A stretch of 11,274 bases of DNA, from contig CALBME010000169.1 in NCBI GenBank assembly GCA_937896295.1, forward strand, positions 1-11,274, read 5' to 3'. Positions within the stretch are counted from its first letter, which is position 1, and the number at the start of each line of letters is the position of its first letter. The position numbers and the translations under genes are program-made. Under the pieces are notes generated by a model. It was not told where the DNA came from. It searched no databases and worked only from the letters and a program-made list of their open reading frames with translations. Shown piece by piece: positions 1 through 6,971 of the stretch. Source of the stretch: an uncultured Micavibrio sp. (GTDB taxonomy: Bacteria > Pseudomonadota > Alphaproteobacteria > Micavibrionales > UBA1664).

Positions 1-95
1 CCCTTCATCTGGGAGGCCCAAACGAGTTTGGCCGATTGCGCAGTCAGTTCCTGCGACAATACGATCAGGCAGATTATGGCTAAAAGGATCCGCAT
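1..95 (-). CDS. N-terminus of a secreted protein (partial, Bacteroidota-like)
   Basis: The ATG at 95 opens a frame that runs off the left edge after 31 complete codons. The translation starts M-R-I-L-L-A-I-I-C-L-I-V-L-S and continues Q-E-L-T-A-Q-S: a short basic start, a hydrophobic core of about 11 residues and a likely signal peptidase site near T-A-Q. The next visible residues, K-L-V-W-A-S-Q-M-K-G, resemble the start of the mature part of Bacteroidota secreted repeat proteins, where W-A-x-x-M-G/K-G follows a signal peptide. No Shine-Dalgarno precedes the ATG, as is usual in Bacteroidota; instead the 5' side is AT-rich. The gene follows the CHU_C-tailed frame in the same direction after 82 bases. 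Function cannot be assigned from 31 residues; the signal peptide is the only firm reading. Confidence 0.55.
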   Translation of the reverse strand, partial: MRILLAIICLIVLSQELTAQSAKLVWASQMK

Positions 96-110
96 CTGGA
101 TAGTAAACGT

Positions 111-153
111 AAAAAATCCGGTAAAGGTTTGGTGCCTAAGGCAAGATGACCGG
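111..153 (-). terminator. Possible hairpin terminator between CHU_C-tailed gene and next gene
   Basis: On the minus strand CCGGT (153-149) can pair with ACCGG (122-118), enclosing a small TGCC-TTA-GGCA hairpin (143-133). A run of six T follows (116-111). The outer stem is only five pairs with a long interior, so this is a weak candidate for a transcript end after the gene at 178. Confidence 0.25.
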
Positions 154-177
154 GTAGAGCGCTGCATCAGGCGCCGG

Positions 178-1260
178 TCAGCGTATCAGCAATACCGAAC
201 CATTATTGTCCGACTGCCAGCCGGTGATGCTGGTGAAACGTATCCGGTACACATAGGAACCGGACTGTTGCAGCTTACCCTTGTAAGTGCCATCCCAACC
301 TGTTCCGTAATCAAAGGTCTCGAAAATCCGTTCGCCATAGCGGTTATACAGCACGAAATGATAGGCCAGTATGGTATGGTTGATCGTTGGCCGGAAGATA
401 TCGTTACGGCCATCGCCGTTGGGCGTAAACGCGTTGGGAATGGCGATGCGTTTCAGGCGCGGCATCGCCTTCAGCGTGCCGGCATCGAACATGTCGCTGA
501 ACACTTCCGCGACCGATGCGCCGAACCCGCCATTCAGCTGATGTTCCTCAATGGTGACGATACGCTCATATCGTTCTGCCAGCGGCTTCAGCACGTCCGC
601 GCCGTAACTGCCCACGAACGGCGCGCTATAAACCGCCCATGCCTTTCCGGCGGCGTCCAGTTCCCTGATCGCGGCGTGCAAAATCGCACCGGTACCGACC
701 AGCGCGGTGCCCGCGCCGTCCCGCACCTGAATGAACTGGCCCGGCGCCATGGTATCAAGCTGCGCATGCACGGCCGGTTCGCCAGCCTTGTTCAGGCGGA
801 TATAACCGGGTCCCTTATGCGTCGCCATGAACCGCGCGGCGCCTTCGGCCTCCGCCGCGTCGGCGGGGATGCACATGGTCATGTGGGGCAACACGCGCAG
901 CATCGCCAGATCTTCGGTCGTATGATGCGACACGCCCTGCGGGCCATAGGCGTAACCGCCGCCCACCGCGACCACCTTGACGTTCGACTGGTGGTAACAG
1001 ACATCGTACCGGATCTGCTCCATGCATCGTAAGGTCGGGAAATTCCCGATCGAATAGGTAAAGACGTTATATCCTTCACGCGCCAGACCGGCGGCCACCT
1101 GCGTCATGTTCTGTTCGGCCACGCCCGCATTCAGAAAACGGTCAGGGAATTGTTCGGAGAACGGTTCCAGCACGGAATAACCAAGATCGCCGCAGACCAG
1201 GAAAATATCGTCATGTTTTGCGGCCAGTTGGGTCAGCGTCTGGATAAACTTGTTACGCAT
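178..1260 (-). CDS. Transketolase C-terminal subunit fused in frame to a T9SS type B sorting domain (CHU_C)
   Basis: This 360-residue frame has two unrelated parts. Residues 1 to about 278 are the second half of a split transketolase: a pyrimidine-binding domain with the catalytic glutamate in A-G-V-A-E49-Q-N-M and the S-H-H-T-T-E-D segment, then the start of the transketolase C domain (E-E-H-Q-L-N-G-G-F-G and K-R-I-A-I-P-N-A-F). A family member should run some 25 to 30 residues further. Instead residues 274-360 are a full gliding-motility C-terminal domain: I-P-N-A-F-T-P-N-G-D-G, Y-N-R-Y-G, W-D-G-T-Y-K-G, S-G-S-Y-V-Y and the terminal G-S-V-L-L-I-R. The start at 1260 was chosen for its GGGAGG site five bases upstream and its 8-base overlap with the N-subunit gene; a longer frame to 1416 has neither. 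The protein has no signal peptide, so the sorting tail could not be used. GC drops from about 62% to 50% at the joint. The transketolase call is firm; the fusion may be an artefact. Confidence 0.8.
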   Translation of the reverse strand: MRNKFIQTLTQLAAKHDDIFLVCGDLGYSVLEPFSEQFPDRFLNAGVAEQNMTQVAAGLAREGYNVFTYSIGNFPTLRCMEQIRYDVCYHQSNVKVVAVGGGYAYGPQGVSHHTTEDLAMLRVLPHMTMCIPADAAEAEGAARFMATHKGPGYIRLNKAGEPAVHAQLDTMAPGQFIQVRDGAGTALVGTGAILHAAIRELDAAGKAWAVYSAPFVGSYGADVLKPLAERYERIVTIEEHQLNGGFGASVAEVFSDMFDAGTLKAMPRLKRIAIPNAFTPNGDGRNDIFRPTINHTILAYHFVLYNRYGERIFETFDYGTGWDGTYKGKLQQSGSYVYRIRFTSITGWQSDNNGSVLLIR

Positions 1261-2068
1261 CGCTGCCTCCCAGAATGCGGCGGGCGGCTTCAAAATCCTC
1301 ACCCACCGGTGATTTGTAATGCCAGGCCAGCTTGTTTTCCATGAAATCGACCCCCTTGCCCTTGACCGTATGGGCAATGACACAGATGGGTTTTCCTTGC
1401 GGTTTTGCGCGCGCATCGCGCAACGTGCTGGTCACGGCATCATGGTCATGCCCGTCAATTTCGCGGACATCCCAGTTGAACGCGCGCATCTTGTCCGCCA
1501 GCGGCTCCAGCGCTATGACCTCGGCCACCGATCCGAAACTCTGGATTTTGTTGAAATCGACGATCATCACCAGATTGTCGAGGCGATGATGCGCGGCGAA
1601 CAAAATCGCCTCCCAGTTCGACCCCTCGTCCAGTTCACCGTCGCTTAAAATGGCGAACACCTTGTAATCGTCCTTGCGGCGCTTGGCTGCAAGCGCCGAT
1701 CCGCACGCCACGCCCAGCGCATGACCAAGACTTCCTGTCGAAAGTTCGATCCCGGGCAGCTTGTGATTGATATGCGAGGTGAAATACGTGCCGTCCTTGG
1801 TGAAATTCTGATCCAGCGCGCCCTTTTCAAAAAAACCCTTGATATCCAGCGCCGCATACAGCGCCGTGCACGCATGGCCCTTGCTGTAAAAAAGACGGTC
1901 GCGCGTGGGGTCGTTCACGCGGTCCGGTGCCACCGACAGGACGCCCGAATACAGAACCGCCACCACGTCGGCAATCGAAAATGCGCCGCCGATATGCGAT
2001 GTCCTGAATGTATGACACAGCGTCAGCGCCTTAAGGCGGATCTGTTGGGCGAAAGCCACGCTATCCAT
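1253..2068 (-). CDS. Transketolase N-terminal subunit (thiamine diphosphate-binding)
   Basis: This 271-residue protein is the first half of a two-subunit transketolase, which transfers two-carbon ketol units using thiamine diphosphate. Visible landmarks are S-H25-I-G-G near the N-terminus, S-K-G-H-A at 62-66, S-L-G-H-A-L-G at 113-119, and the diphosphate/Mg motif S-D-G-E-L-D-E-G-S-N-W-E-A at 142-154 ending in D-F-N173-K. The motif begins with Ser instead of the more usual Gly of GDG. H-T-V-K-G-K-G-V at 233-240 is also typical. A clean AAGGATT ribosome site sits just before ATG 2068, inside the stop of the epimerase gene three bases upstream, and the end overlaps the C-subunit gene by 8 bases, as expected for a heteromeric enzyme. 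Because it sits in a nucleotide-sugar operon, a role in sugar branching or chain extension rather than the pentose phosphate pathway is likely (inference). Confidence 0.9.
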   Translation of the reverse strand: MDSVAFAQQIRLKALTLCHTFRTSHIGGAFSIADVVAVLYSGVLSVAPDRVNDPTRDRLFYSKGHACTALYAALDIKGFFEKGALDQNFTKDGTYFTSHINHKLPGIELSTGSLGHALGVACGSALAAKRRKDDYKVFAILSDGELDEGSNWEAILFAAHHRLDNLVMIVDFNKIQSFGSVAEVIALEPLADKMRAFNWDVREIDGHDHDAVTSTLRDARAKPQGKPICVIAHTVKGKGVDFMENKLAWHYKSPVGEDFEAARRILGGSDA

Positions 2069-2071
2069 GTT

Positions 2072-3109
2072 CTAATCCTTATACCAGTCGATGGTCCGGC
2101 GCAGGGCATCCTGCAACGGTACCGTAATCTGCAGGCCCAGTTCGGTCCCGGCCCGCATGATATCGGGAACATACGGCGCTGGCAAAGCGCCCGGTTTGGG
2201 CTGGTCCCGCACGGTAATAACGGGGGCGGAAAGCCCCGCGGCCCGCGCCGTTTCGACCACCAGGTCGTAAATGGAAAGGCTCTTGTCCGATCCCACGTTA
2301 TAGGCGCGCGCATGCGCCCCGCGCACCAGTATCGCCCACAGCCACACGGCCAGGTCGACGCCGTACATGTATGACCGGGTCGGCGTGCCGTCGCCGTTAA
2401 CGGTAAAGGGGCCGCCCTTCAGCGCATCGCGGATGAAATTGCCGGCGGCAAAATGTTTATCCAGCGCCAAATGCGGGCCGACCTGCGCAAAGACACGCGC
2501 GGTGGTGCAGACAAATCCGTAAGCATCGCCATACGCATTGCCCATCCATTCGGTCGCCACCTTGCCGATGCCATACGCTGACTGGACGCGGTCCACCCGC
2601 GGGCCGCCGCGAAAATCTTCCGGCACGTGGCTGACATCCGGCGGAATGTCGCCGTATACCGCGCCCGAGCTCAGCATCAGGATACGCCCTGCCCCGCAGA
2701 TGCGCGTGAATTCCAGAACCCGCCGCGTACCCGCCGCCGTCACGTCATAGGTTTCCAGCGGGGTATTCTGCGCAATCACGTCGGTCGCGGCATGAATGAC
2801 GAAATCGAACGCATCCTTCGGAAACGCGAAATCGCGCACGTCACCCTGAACAAACGTAACCCCGTCAAGCGGCGTCTGCGCCCTGCGGCTTAAAATGGTC
2901 AGTTGTGCGCCAAGACCAAGCGTCCTGTTCGCATGCAGAATGCTTTCGACCAGCCAGTGGCCGATATATCCGGTCCCGCCGGTGATAAAGATGCGCTTGC
3001 CCGCAAGCGCGCGCAGGTCGCGTTCGGCCAGTGTGACGATCTGGTCGAGGTCGGAGACAGGAATGGTTTTCACATTAGCCAAGATCAAGAACTTCCCTGA
3101 TGCGCGCAT
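2072..3109 (-). CDS. NAD-dependent epimerase/dehydratase family protein (extended SDR)
   Basis: This is an extended short-chain dehydrogenase acting on a nucleotide-linked sugar as epimerase, dehydratase or reductase. Numbered from the ATG at 3109 it has the Rossmann motif G-G-T-G-Y-I-G at 44-50, D90-V-R, H-A-A-T-D at 106-110, S-S-G-A-V-Y-G at 147-153 and the catalytic pair Y179-x3-K183. A later R-S-Y-M-Y-G-V-D-L-A segment and Y-N-V-G-S fit the substrate domain. The exact sugar cannot be read. The start is uncertain: ATG 3109 overlaps the kinase gene by 35 bases and has no ribosome site, TTG 3082 has AGGGAAG nine bases before it, and GTG 3073 starts right after the kinase stop. All leave the fold intact. 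The gene lies between kinase and transketolase genes, so it plausibly reduces or epimerises a keto group on the sugar those enzymes handle. Confidence 0.85.
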   Translation of the reverse strand: MRASGKFLILANVKTIPVSDLDQIVTLAERDLRALAGKRIFITGGTGYIGHWLVESILHANRTLGLGAQLTILSRRAQTPLDGVTFVQGDVRDFAFPKDAFDFVIHAATDVIAQNTPLETYDVTAAGTRRVLEFTRICGAGRILMLSSGAVYGDIPPDVSHVPEDFRGGPRVDRVQSAYGIGKVATEWMGNAYGDAYGFVCTTARVFAQVGPHLALDKHFAAGNFIRDALKGGPFTVNGDGTPTRSYMYGVDLAVWLWAILVRGAHARAYNVGSDKSLSIYDLVVETARAAGLSAPVITVRDQPKPGALPAPYVPDIMRAGTELGLQITVPLQDALRRTIDWYKD

Positions 3110-3893
3110 CGAAAGTGATGGCGTTGCCCGTATGGGTGTTCTGACGATACGACAATTCGCATTTCAAAGCGACGATCAGTGCCAGAACCGCCCGCTCCAG
3201 CCGGGCGCCCAGGGGCGTTCCCCCCGGCTTGTACTGGTGCAGATGCGGCCGGTTTTCAAAAAAGGTCAGCCAGAACAGGTAATCATACCCCGCCACGCCC
3301 CAGAATGCGTCTTCCCAGTCGATGGCAACGAACGCGCCGTCCGCGGCCATGATGTTTTTGGGCCCAAGGTCGCCGTGACAAATCACGCGGGCAAGACCGG
3401 GCAGCGCGGCGTTCAGATCGTCGAACAGCAGGCGCAGCGCCGCGCGCGTGCCATCTGCGATATCCAGCGTATCCAGCGCCTGATACCCATACTCCAGCAG
3501 GCGGCTGATATCGTCTTCCGGCGGGACTGCCACCACGGGCGAACGTCCCGCAAGATTGGCGCTGTATTGTGCGATCAGCGTTTTCACGTCCTGCGGCGCC
3601 GGTTTGGCATGCGCAAGCCATGGGCTGATCATCCACGATCCGGCAAGACGCACATTCATCTGCGGGTACGCCGCCGCCGTTACCGCCGCTTCACGGGCGA
3701 TGTTGGCATGTGTTTTCAGGAAAACGGGTACGCCGCCGATATCGGCCCTGTAACACTGGCCCGATGTCCCGCCCTGCACAGGCGAGACATGGGTCAGGGA
3801 AAGATTGAGCGCCGCAAAATCACCGTCGCCCGGTGGGGCCGCCTGTGCAGCCCCCGTACCGGACATGACGCGATCAAGCTTACTCAGCACCAT
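3075..3893 (-). CDS. Aminoglycoside phosphotransferase (APH)-like small-molecule kinase
   Basis: This 272-residue protein has the protein-kinase-like fold of the APH/choline kinase families. A glycine-rich stretch Q-G-G-T-S-G-Q at 40-46 is followed by a candidate ATP lysine in V-F-L-K60. The catalytic loop is C-H173-G-D175-L-G-P-K-N180-I, and the metal-binding aspartate is D192 in A-I-D-W-E-D. The substrate cannot be inferred from sequence. In sugar operons such kinases are thought to phosphorylate a small sugar or alcohol, and drug resistance is not suggested. The start overlaps the sulfotransferase gene by 14 bases, and the TAA at 3077 lies inside the first codons of the epimerase frame, so translation of the three is probably coupled. 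No strong ribosome site is seen before ATG 3893; M10 is an alternative start. Confidence 0.8.
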   Translation of the reverse strand: MVLSKLDRVMSGTGAAQAAPPGDGDFAALNLSLTHVSPVQGGTSGQCYRADIGGVPVFLKTHANIAREAAVTAAAYPQMNVRLAGSWMISPWLAHAKPAPQDVKTLIAQYSANLAGRSPVVAVPPEDDISRLLEYGYQALDTLDIADGTRAALRLLFDDLNAALPGLARVICHGDLGPKNIMAADGAFVAIDWEDAFWGVAGYDYLFWLTFFENRPHLHQYKPGGTPLGARLERAVLALIVALKCELSYRQNTHTGNAITFDARIREVLDLG

Positions 3894-4833
3894 AATAGGG
3901 CTTCAGGTAATCGATTTTGTCGTAGCCGAAATGACGGGCAAGCGCGGTGGTGCCGGCAACAATCTGCGCCTTCTCGGCATCGTTCAGTTCGTTCAGGACC
4001 TGTTGGTTATAGGCCTTGTCGCTCTTCAGCACGGTGCCCCAGGGGGCGATATTGTCCTTGATTTCCTTGCCGTTCCAGCTGGGGTACAGCATGGCGGGTT
4101 CGAAATCGACGCCGATGAAACCGGATACGTCTTTCATGAACGCTTCCTTGTTCTCGACAAGGTCTTCGTAACGGAAGACGCGCACGTTTTTCGGGTACAT
4201 CTTGGCGTACATCTCAACCGTGGAATGATAGATGTTCCAGGTGATCAGGTACTTGGACAGCGGCTGCGGGAACGGGCGGCGCTTGGTATCGCGGTAGGCC
4301 GAAAACGGGTTACGCACGATATGCATGATGCGGATGTTCGGGAAATCGCGGACCATGCGGTCGGCGTCGATGCCAATCGCCGGGGAATAACCGACATAGA
4401 CCGACTTGTCCGTCGGCTTGACGTAGTAATTGGTCCACGCATCAAAGGTCGAACGGAAAAACGCCTCGATCACCTGCGCGCGGCGGTACGGGCCGGTGCC
4501 CAGGTACTTTTTAAAGGCGGCCACGCGGTCGGCTTCGACCAGCTGGCAATCTGCGTCCTTGAATTTCGAACCGTTGCGCTTGCGCAGGAACGTCTTCATT
4601 TCCTCGTCGATCATCTGCTCGTACAGCTCTTCGGCGGTCATGCCTTCCGGAAATTCCGGATAGCGGTACTGAACCCGCTCGACCGACGCCAGGAAGTCGT
4701 TGAAGTTACGGTTGCCCAGCTGGGATTCAAACGGATAGACCAGCAGTTGCGAATGCCCGTCCAGATGGCGGTGCGTGACGTTTCCGCCATGCTCGAACCC
4801 TGCGGAAACCATGACCAGCCTGAAATCACCCAT
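3880..4833 (-). CDS. Sulfotransferase family protein
   Basis: The 317-residue protein resembles PAPS-dependent sulfotransferases, which move sulfate from 3'-phosphoadenosine-5'-phosphosulfate to a hydroxyl of a glycan or small molecule. The clearest signature is the 3'-phosphate-binding stretch H-I-V-R-N-P-F-S-A-Y-R-D at 171-182, followed by the common R-Y-E-D-L-V-E-N segment at 221-228 and a D-V-S-G-F-I-G-V helix. The N-terminal loop, which usually reads like G-x-x-R-S-G-T-T, is here A-G-F-E-H-G-G-N-V, followed by L-D-G-H and Y-P-F-E. The 5'-phosphosulfate loop is therefore divergent, and substrate or even donor could differ. The start at 4833 has AAGGGA about ten bases upstream. A 43-base gap separates it from the acyltransferase remnant, and its end overlaps the kinase gene. 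It probably decorates the polysaccharide built by this operon. Confidence 0.75.
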   Translation of the reverse strand: MGDFRLVMVSAGFEHGGNVTHRHLDGHSQLLVYPFESQLGNRNFNDFLASVERVQYRYPEFPEGMTAEELYEQMIDEEMKTFLRKRNGSKFKDADCQLVEADRVAAFKKYLGTGPYRRAQVIEAFFRSTFDAWTNYYVKPTDKSVYVGYSPAIGIDADRMVRDFPNIRIMHIVRNPFSAYRDTKRRPFPQPLSKYLITWNIYHSTVEMYAKMYPKNVRVFRYEDLVENKEAFMKDVSGFIGVDFEPAMLYPSWNGKEIKDNIAPWGTVLKSDKAYNQQVLNELNDAEKAQIVAGTTALARHFGYDKIDYLKPYYGAE

Positions 4834-4876
4834 ATCTGTCTATCCCTTAAGTAAAAAGTCGAAGTCGGGGACTTGT

Positions 4877-5912
4877 TTACCGGGTTTCGGACGGTGCTGG
4901 CAAGGTAGTAAACCGGCGGCGGTACCGATCGATGGGCTCCTGCAGTGTTTTTTCCATAAGAAAAGCAAGAATAAGACTGGTCGTGGCCGCCCATCCGGCC
5001 AGTAATACACCCTCCAGCCCCATCGTCTTGCCCAGTACGACCAGAAGCAGGTGATTGAGGTAAACCCCATACGAAATATTGCCCAGAAACAGGTCCAGCT
5101 TCCGCGGGGTCTTTTCAAACAGCAACAGGGCCAGCCCCGCAACGCAGGCAATGGCAATGACATGCCGGGCGGGCGCAAGCTCGAAACTCGCCTCCCCCAA
5201 GCGGAATATACAGCGCCAGCGCCACGGCCAGCCGGTACGGCGCCAGCTGCGCTTTCACCTTTTCGATGACCGCATGCGTCGACAGGCCGTACAGCGCGTA
5301 ACCGAACAGGAAATAACCGAAATTTCCCACGGGCAGAAAATACGCAAGCCGCCAGTCTTTGACAGACAACCCCGTCTTGATCGCAAAAAAGATGACCGCA
5401 GCGGTCAGCGCGCGCTTCCATGTCATGACGCGGAATAAAAACGGCACCGTCAGGTAAAACATCAGCTCCGTTGCGATGGACCAGCTTTGCCGGACGGGCA
5501 GCATGTAATGAAGGTCGACATCGACGGACTGGAAATCCTGCCCGAACAGGGTGAACGCGCTGATCCACACAAACCATTTTTTCAAATCCGGCAACGCGGC
5601 CGAGTCCGTAAACAGCTGGAATAACCCGCCGGGATACTCCACCGCGCCGCTGGCGCGCATCGCCAGGTAACACAGCCCCGTGAATGCCAGAAGGAACAGA
5701 TAGGTGGGATAAAGCCGCAGAAAACGGTTCAGGTAAAAGACGCGCGCGCCATTCGCCAGAACGCTGTACTTGGCCTCATAGACCGCAGCCATGTACAGCC
5801 CTGAAAGAACGAAAAACGCCTCCACCGCTCCGCACCCGCCGATACCGGGCCACGCATAACTGGCGTGGCACATCACCACCGTCAGCGCCAAGTAAAAGCG
5901 TAAATATCCCAT
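4877..5912 (-). pseudogene. Acyltransferase family 3 (OafA-like) membrane protein, broken by one frameshift
   Basis: Two frames together make one acyltransferase-3 membrane protein that would O-acylate (often O-acetylate) a surface glycan. The first frame starts at ATG 5912 and carries the family landmarks: M-C-H16-A in the first membrane span, F-F-V-L-S-G-L-Y at 33-40, the arginine pair in R63-F-L-R66-L-Y-P and S-W-S-I-A-T-E-L-x-F-Y at 143-153. At residue 238-239 it enters a run of five G (5198-5194, minus strand) and loses the reading. With four G the sequence reads L-G-E-A-S-F-E-L and joins smoothly to the second frame, which ends at 4877 after further membrane spans (I-S-Y-G-V-Y-L-N-H). 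The repaired protein would have 344 residues, normal for the family. The break may be a sequencing or assembly indel, a real mutation, or slippage. It starts six bases after rfbG. Confidence 0.8.
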
Positions 5913-5918
5913 GCTGCC

Positions 5919-6971
5919 CTAGCCCTTTTGATAGGCCGCGATATCCGCAAGCGTATGGGCGCGCATGTCGTCGCCCGCGGCATGGGCCTTGTGCCACGCG
6001 ACGATGCGCTCCAGCGCCATATCCAGCAGCCACACATTGTTCCAGCCGAGTTTCTGCCGCGCCTTGCCGGAATCCAGTTTCAGGATCTTGGCTTCATGGG
6101 GTTGCGGCGCGGTATCGCGGTGCCATGACGCCCCCTCGCCCCACAGCGACGTCAGGCGCTCGACGATATATTCGACCGGCTTCATGTCGCTGTCCTGCGG
6201 TCCGAAATTCCATCCTTCCGTGTAACCGGCGCCCTGTTCATACAGGCGCTCGGCCAGTGTCAGGTAACCGTTTAAGGGTTCCAGCACATGCTGCCACGGG
6301 CGGATGGATCGGGGCGAGCGGATCAGGACGGGCCTGCCCGCCTCGAACGCGCGCACCATGTCCGGGATCAACCGGTCCGCCGCCCAGTCGCCGCCGCCAA
6401 TGACGTTCCCCGCGCGCGCGGATGCCACCGCGACCGCGCCGTCGCTGAAATATGAATTGCGGTATGCGGCCGTCACCAGCTCGGCGCATCCCTTGCTGTT
6501 GCTGTACGGGTCGTGGCCGCCCATCGCCTCGTCCTCGCGGTACGGCTCGTCCCGCTCGCGGTTCTCGTAACATTTATCGCTTGTCACGCTGACCACGGCT
6601 TTGACGCCGCCAGCATGGCGCACGGCATCAAGCACATGGGCTGTGCCCATGACGTTGGTGGCATAGGTCTCAAGCGGATGGGCGTACGAATACCGCACCA
6701 GCGATTGTGCCGCCATGTGAATGACGATCTCGGGCTTCGCACGCTCCATCACGTCGCGCACGGTCTTCGCATCGCGGATATCGCCGATCACCGACATCAT
6801 GCCGCTGTCCAGTTTCAGCACGTCGAACAGGCTGGGGGTAGTCGGGGGTTCAAGGGCAAGCCCTGTCACCTGCGCGCCCAGCGATTGCAGCCACAGGGAA
6901 AGATACGCGCCCTTGAAACCGGTATGACCGGTCACCAGAACGCGCTTGTCCTTCCAGAAGCCCGGTTTCAT
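5919..6971 (-). CDS. rfbG: CDP-glucose 4,6-dehydratase
   Basis: This 350-residue extended SDR converts CDP-glucose to CDP-4-keto-6-deoxy-glucose with bound NAD, the branch point for CDP-linked deoxy sugars. Seen in sequence: V-L-V-T-G-H-T-G-F-K-G at 11-21, the glycine-rich loop form typical of this enzyme rather than of dTDP-glucose dehydratases; H-M-A-A-Q at 85-89; T-S-D-K-C-Y-E-N at 130-137; Y156-S-N-S-K160 as catalytic Tyr/Lys; and R-P-W-Q-H-V-L-E-P-L further on, all characteristic of RfbG. The start at 6971 was chosen because its ATG overlaps the rfbF stop as ATGA; a frame extending to 7007 would add 12 unrelated residues inside rfbF. The protein length matches the family. Co-occurrence with rfbF confirms the substrate. 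Confidence 0.95.
   Translation of the reverse strand: MKPGFWKDKRVLVTGHTGFKGAYLSLWLQSLGAQVTGLALEPPTTPSLFDVLKLDSGMMSVIGDIRDAKTVRDVMERAKPEIVIHMAAQSLVRYSYAHPLETYATNVMGTAHVLDAVRHAGGVKAVVSVTSDKCYENRERDEPYREDEAMGGHDPYSNSKGCAELVTAAYRNSYFSDGAVAVASARAGNVIGGGDWAADRLIPDMVRAFEAGRPVLIRSPRSIRPWQHVLEPLNGYLTLAERLYEQGAGYTEGWNFGPQDSDMKPVEYIVERLTSLWGEGASWHRDTAPQPHEAKILKLDSGKARQKLGWNNVWLLDMALERIVAWHKAHAAGDDMRAHTLADIAAYQKG

Noticed and set aside
28..1032. Long plus-strand open frame opposite the transketolase C subunit
   Set aside because: It lies fully antisense to a gene with clear family motifs, has no recognisable domain and is the usual by-product of high GC.
1261..1416. Extended start for the transketolase C subunit
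   Set aside because: The added 52 residues overlap the N-subunit gene in another frame and look unrelated; the start at 1260 has a strong ribosome site.
2895..4854. Two long plus-strand frames (2895-4061 and 3805-4854)
   Set aside because: Both are antisense to the epimerase, kinase and sulfotransferase genes, and their translations are rich in R, H and Q without motifs.
5190..5205. Programmed ribosomal frameshift in the acyltransferase
   Set aside because: No classical slippery heptamer or downstream structure was evident; an indel in the G run explains the break more simply.
4840..5673. 277-residue minus frame across the acyltransferase
   Set aside because: It is a shifted frame of the acyltransferase with arginine- and cysteine-rich nonsense; family motifs are in the other two frames.
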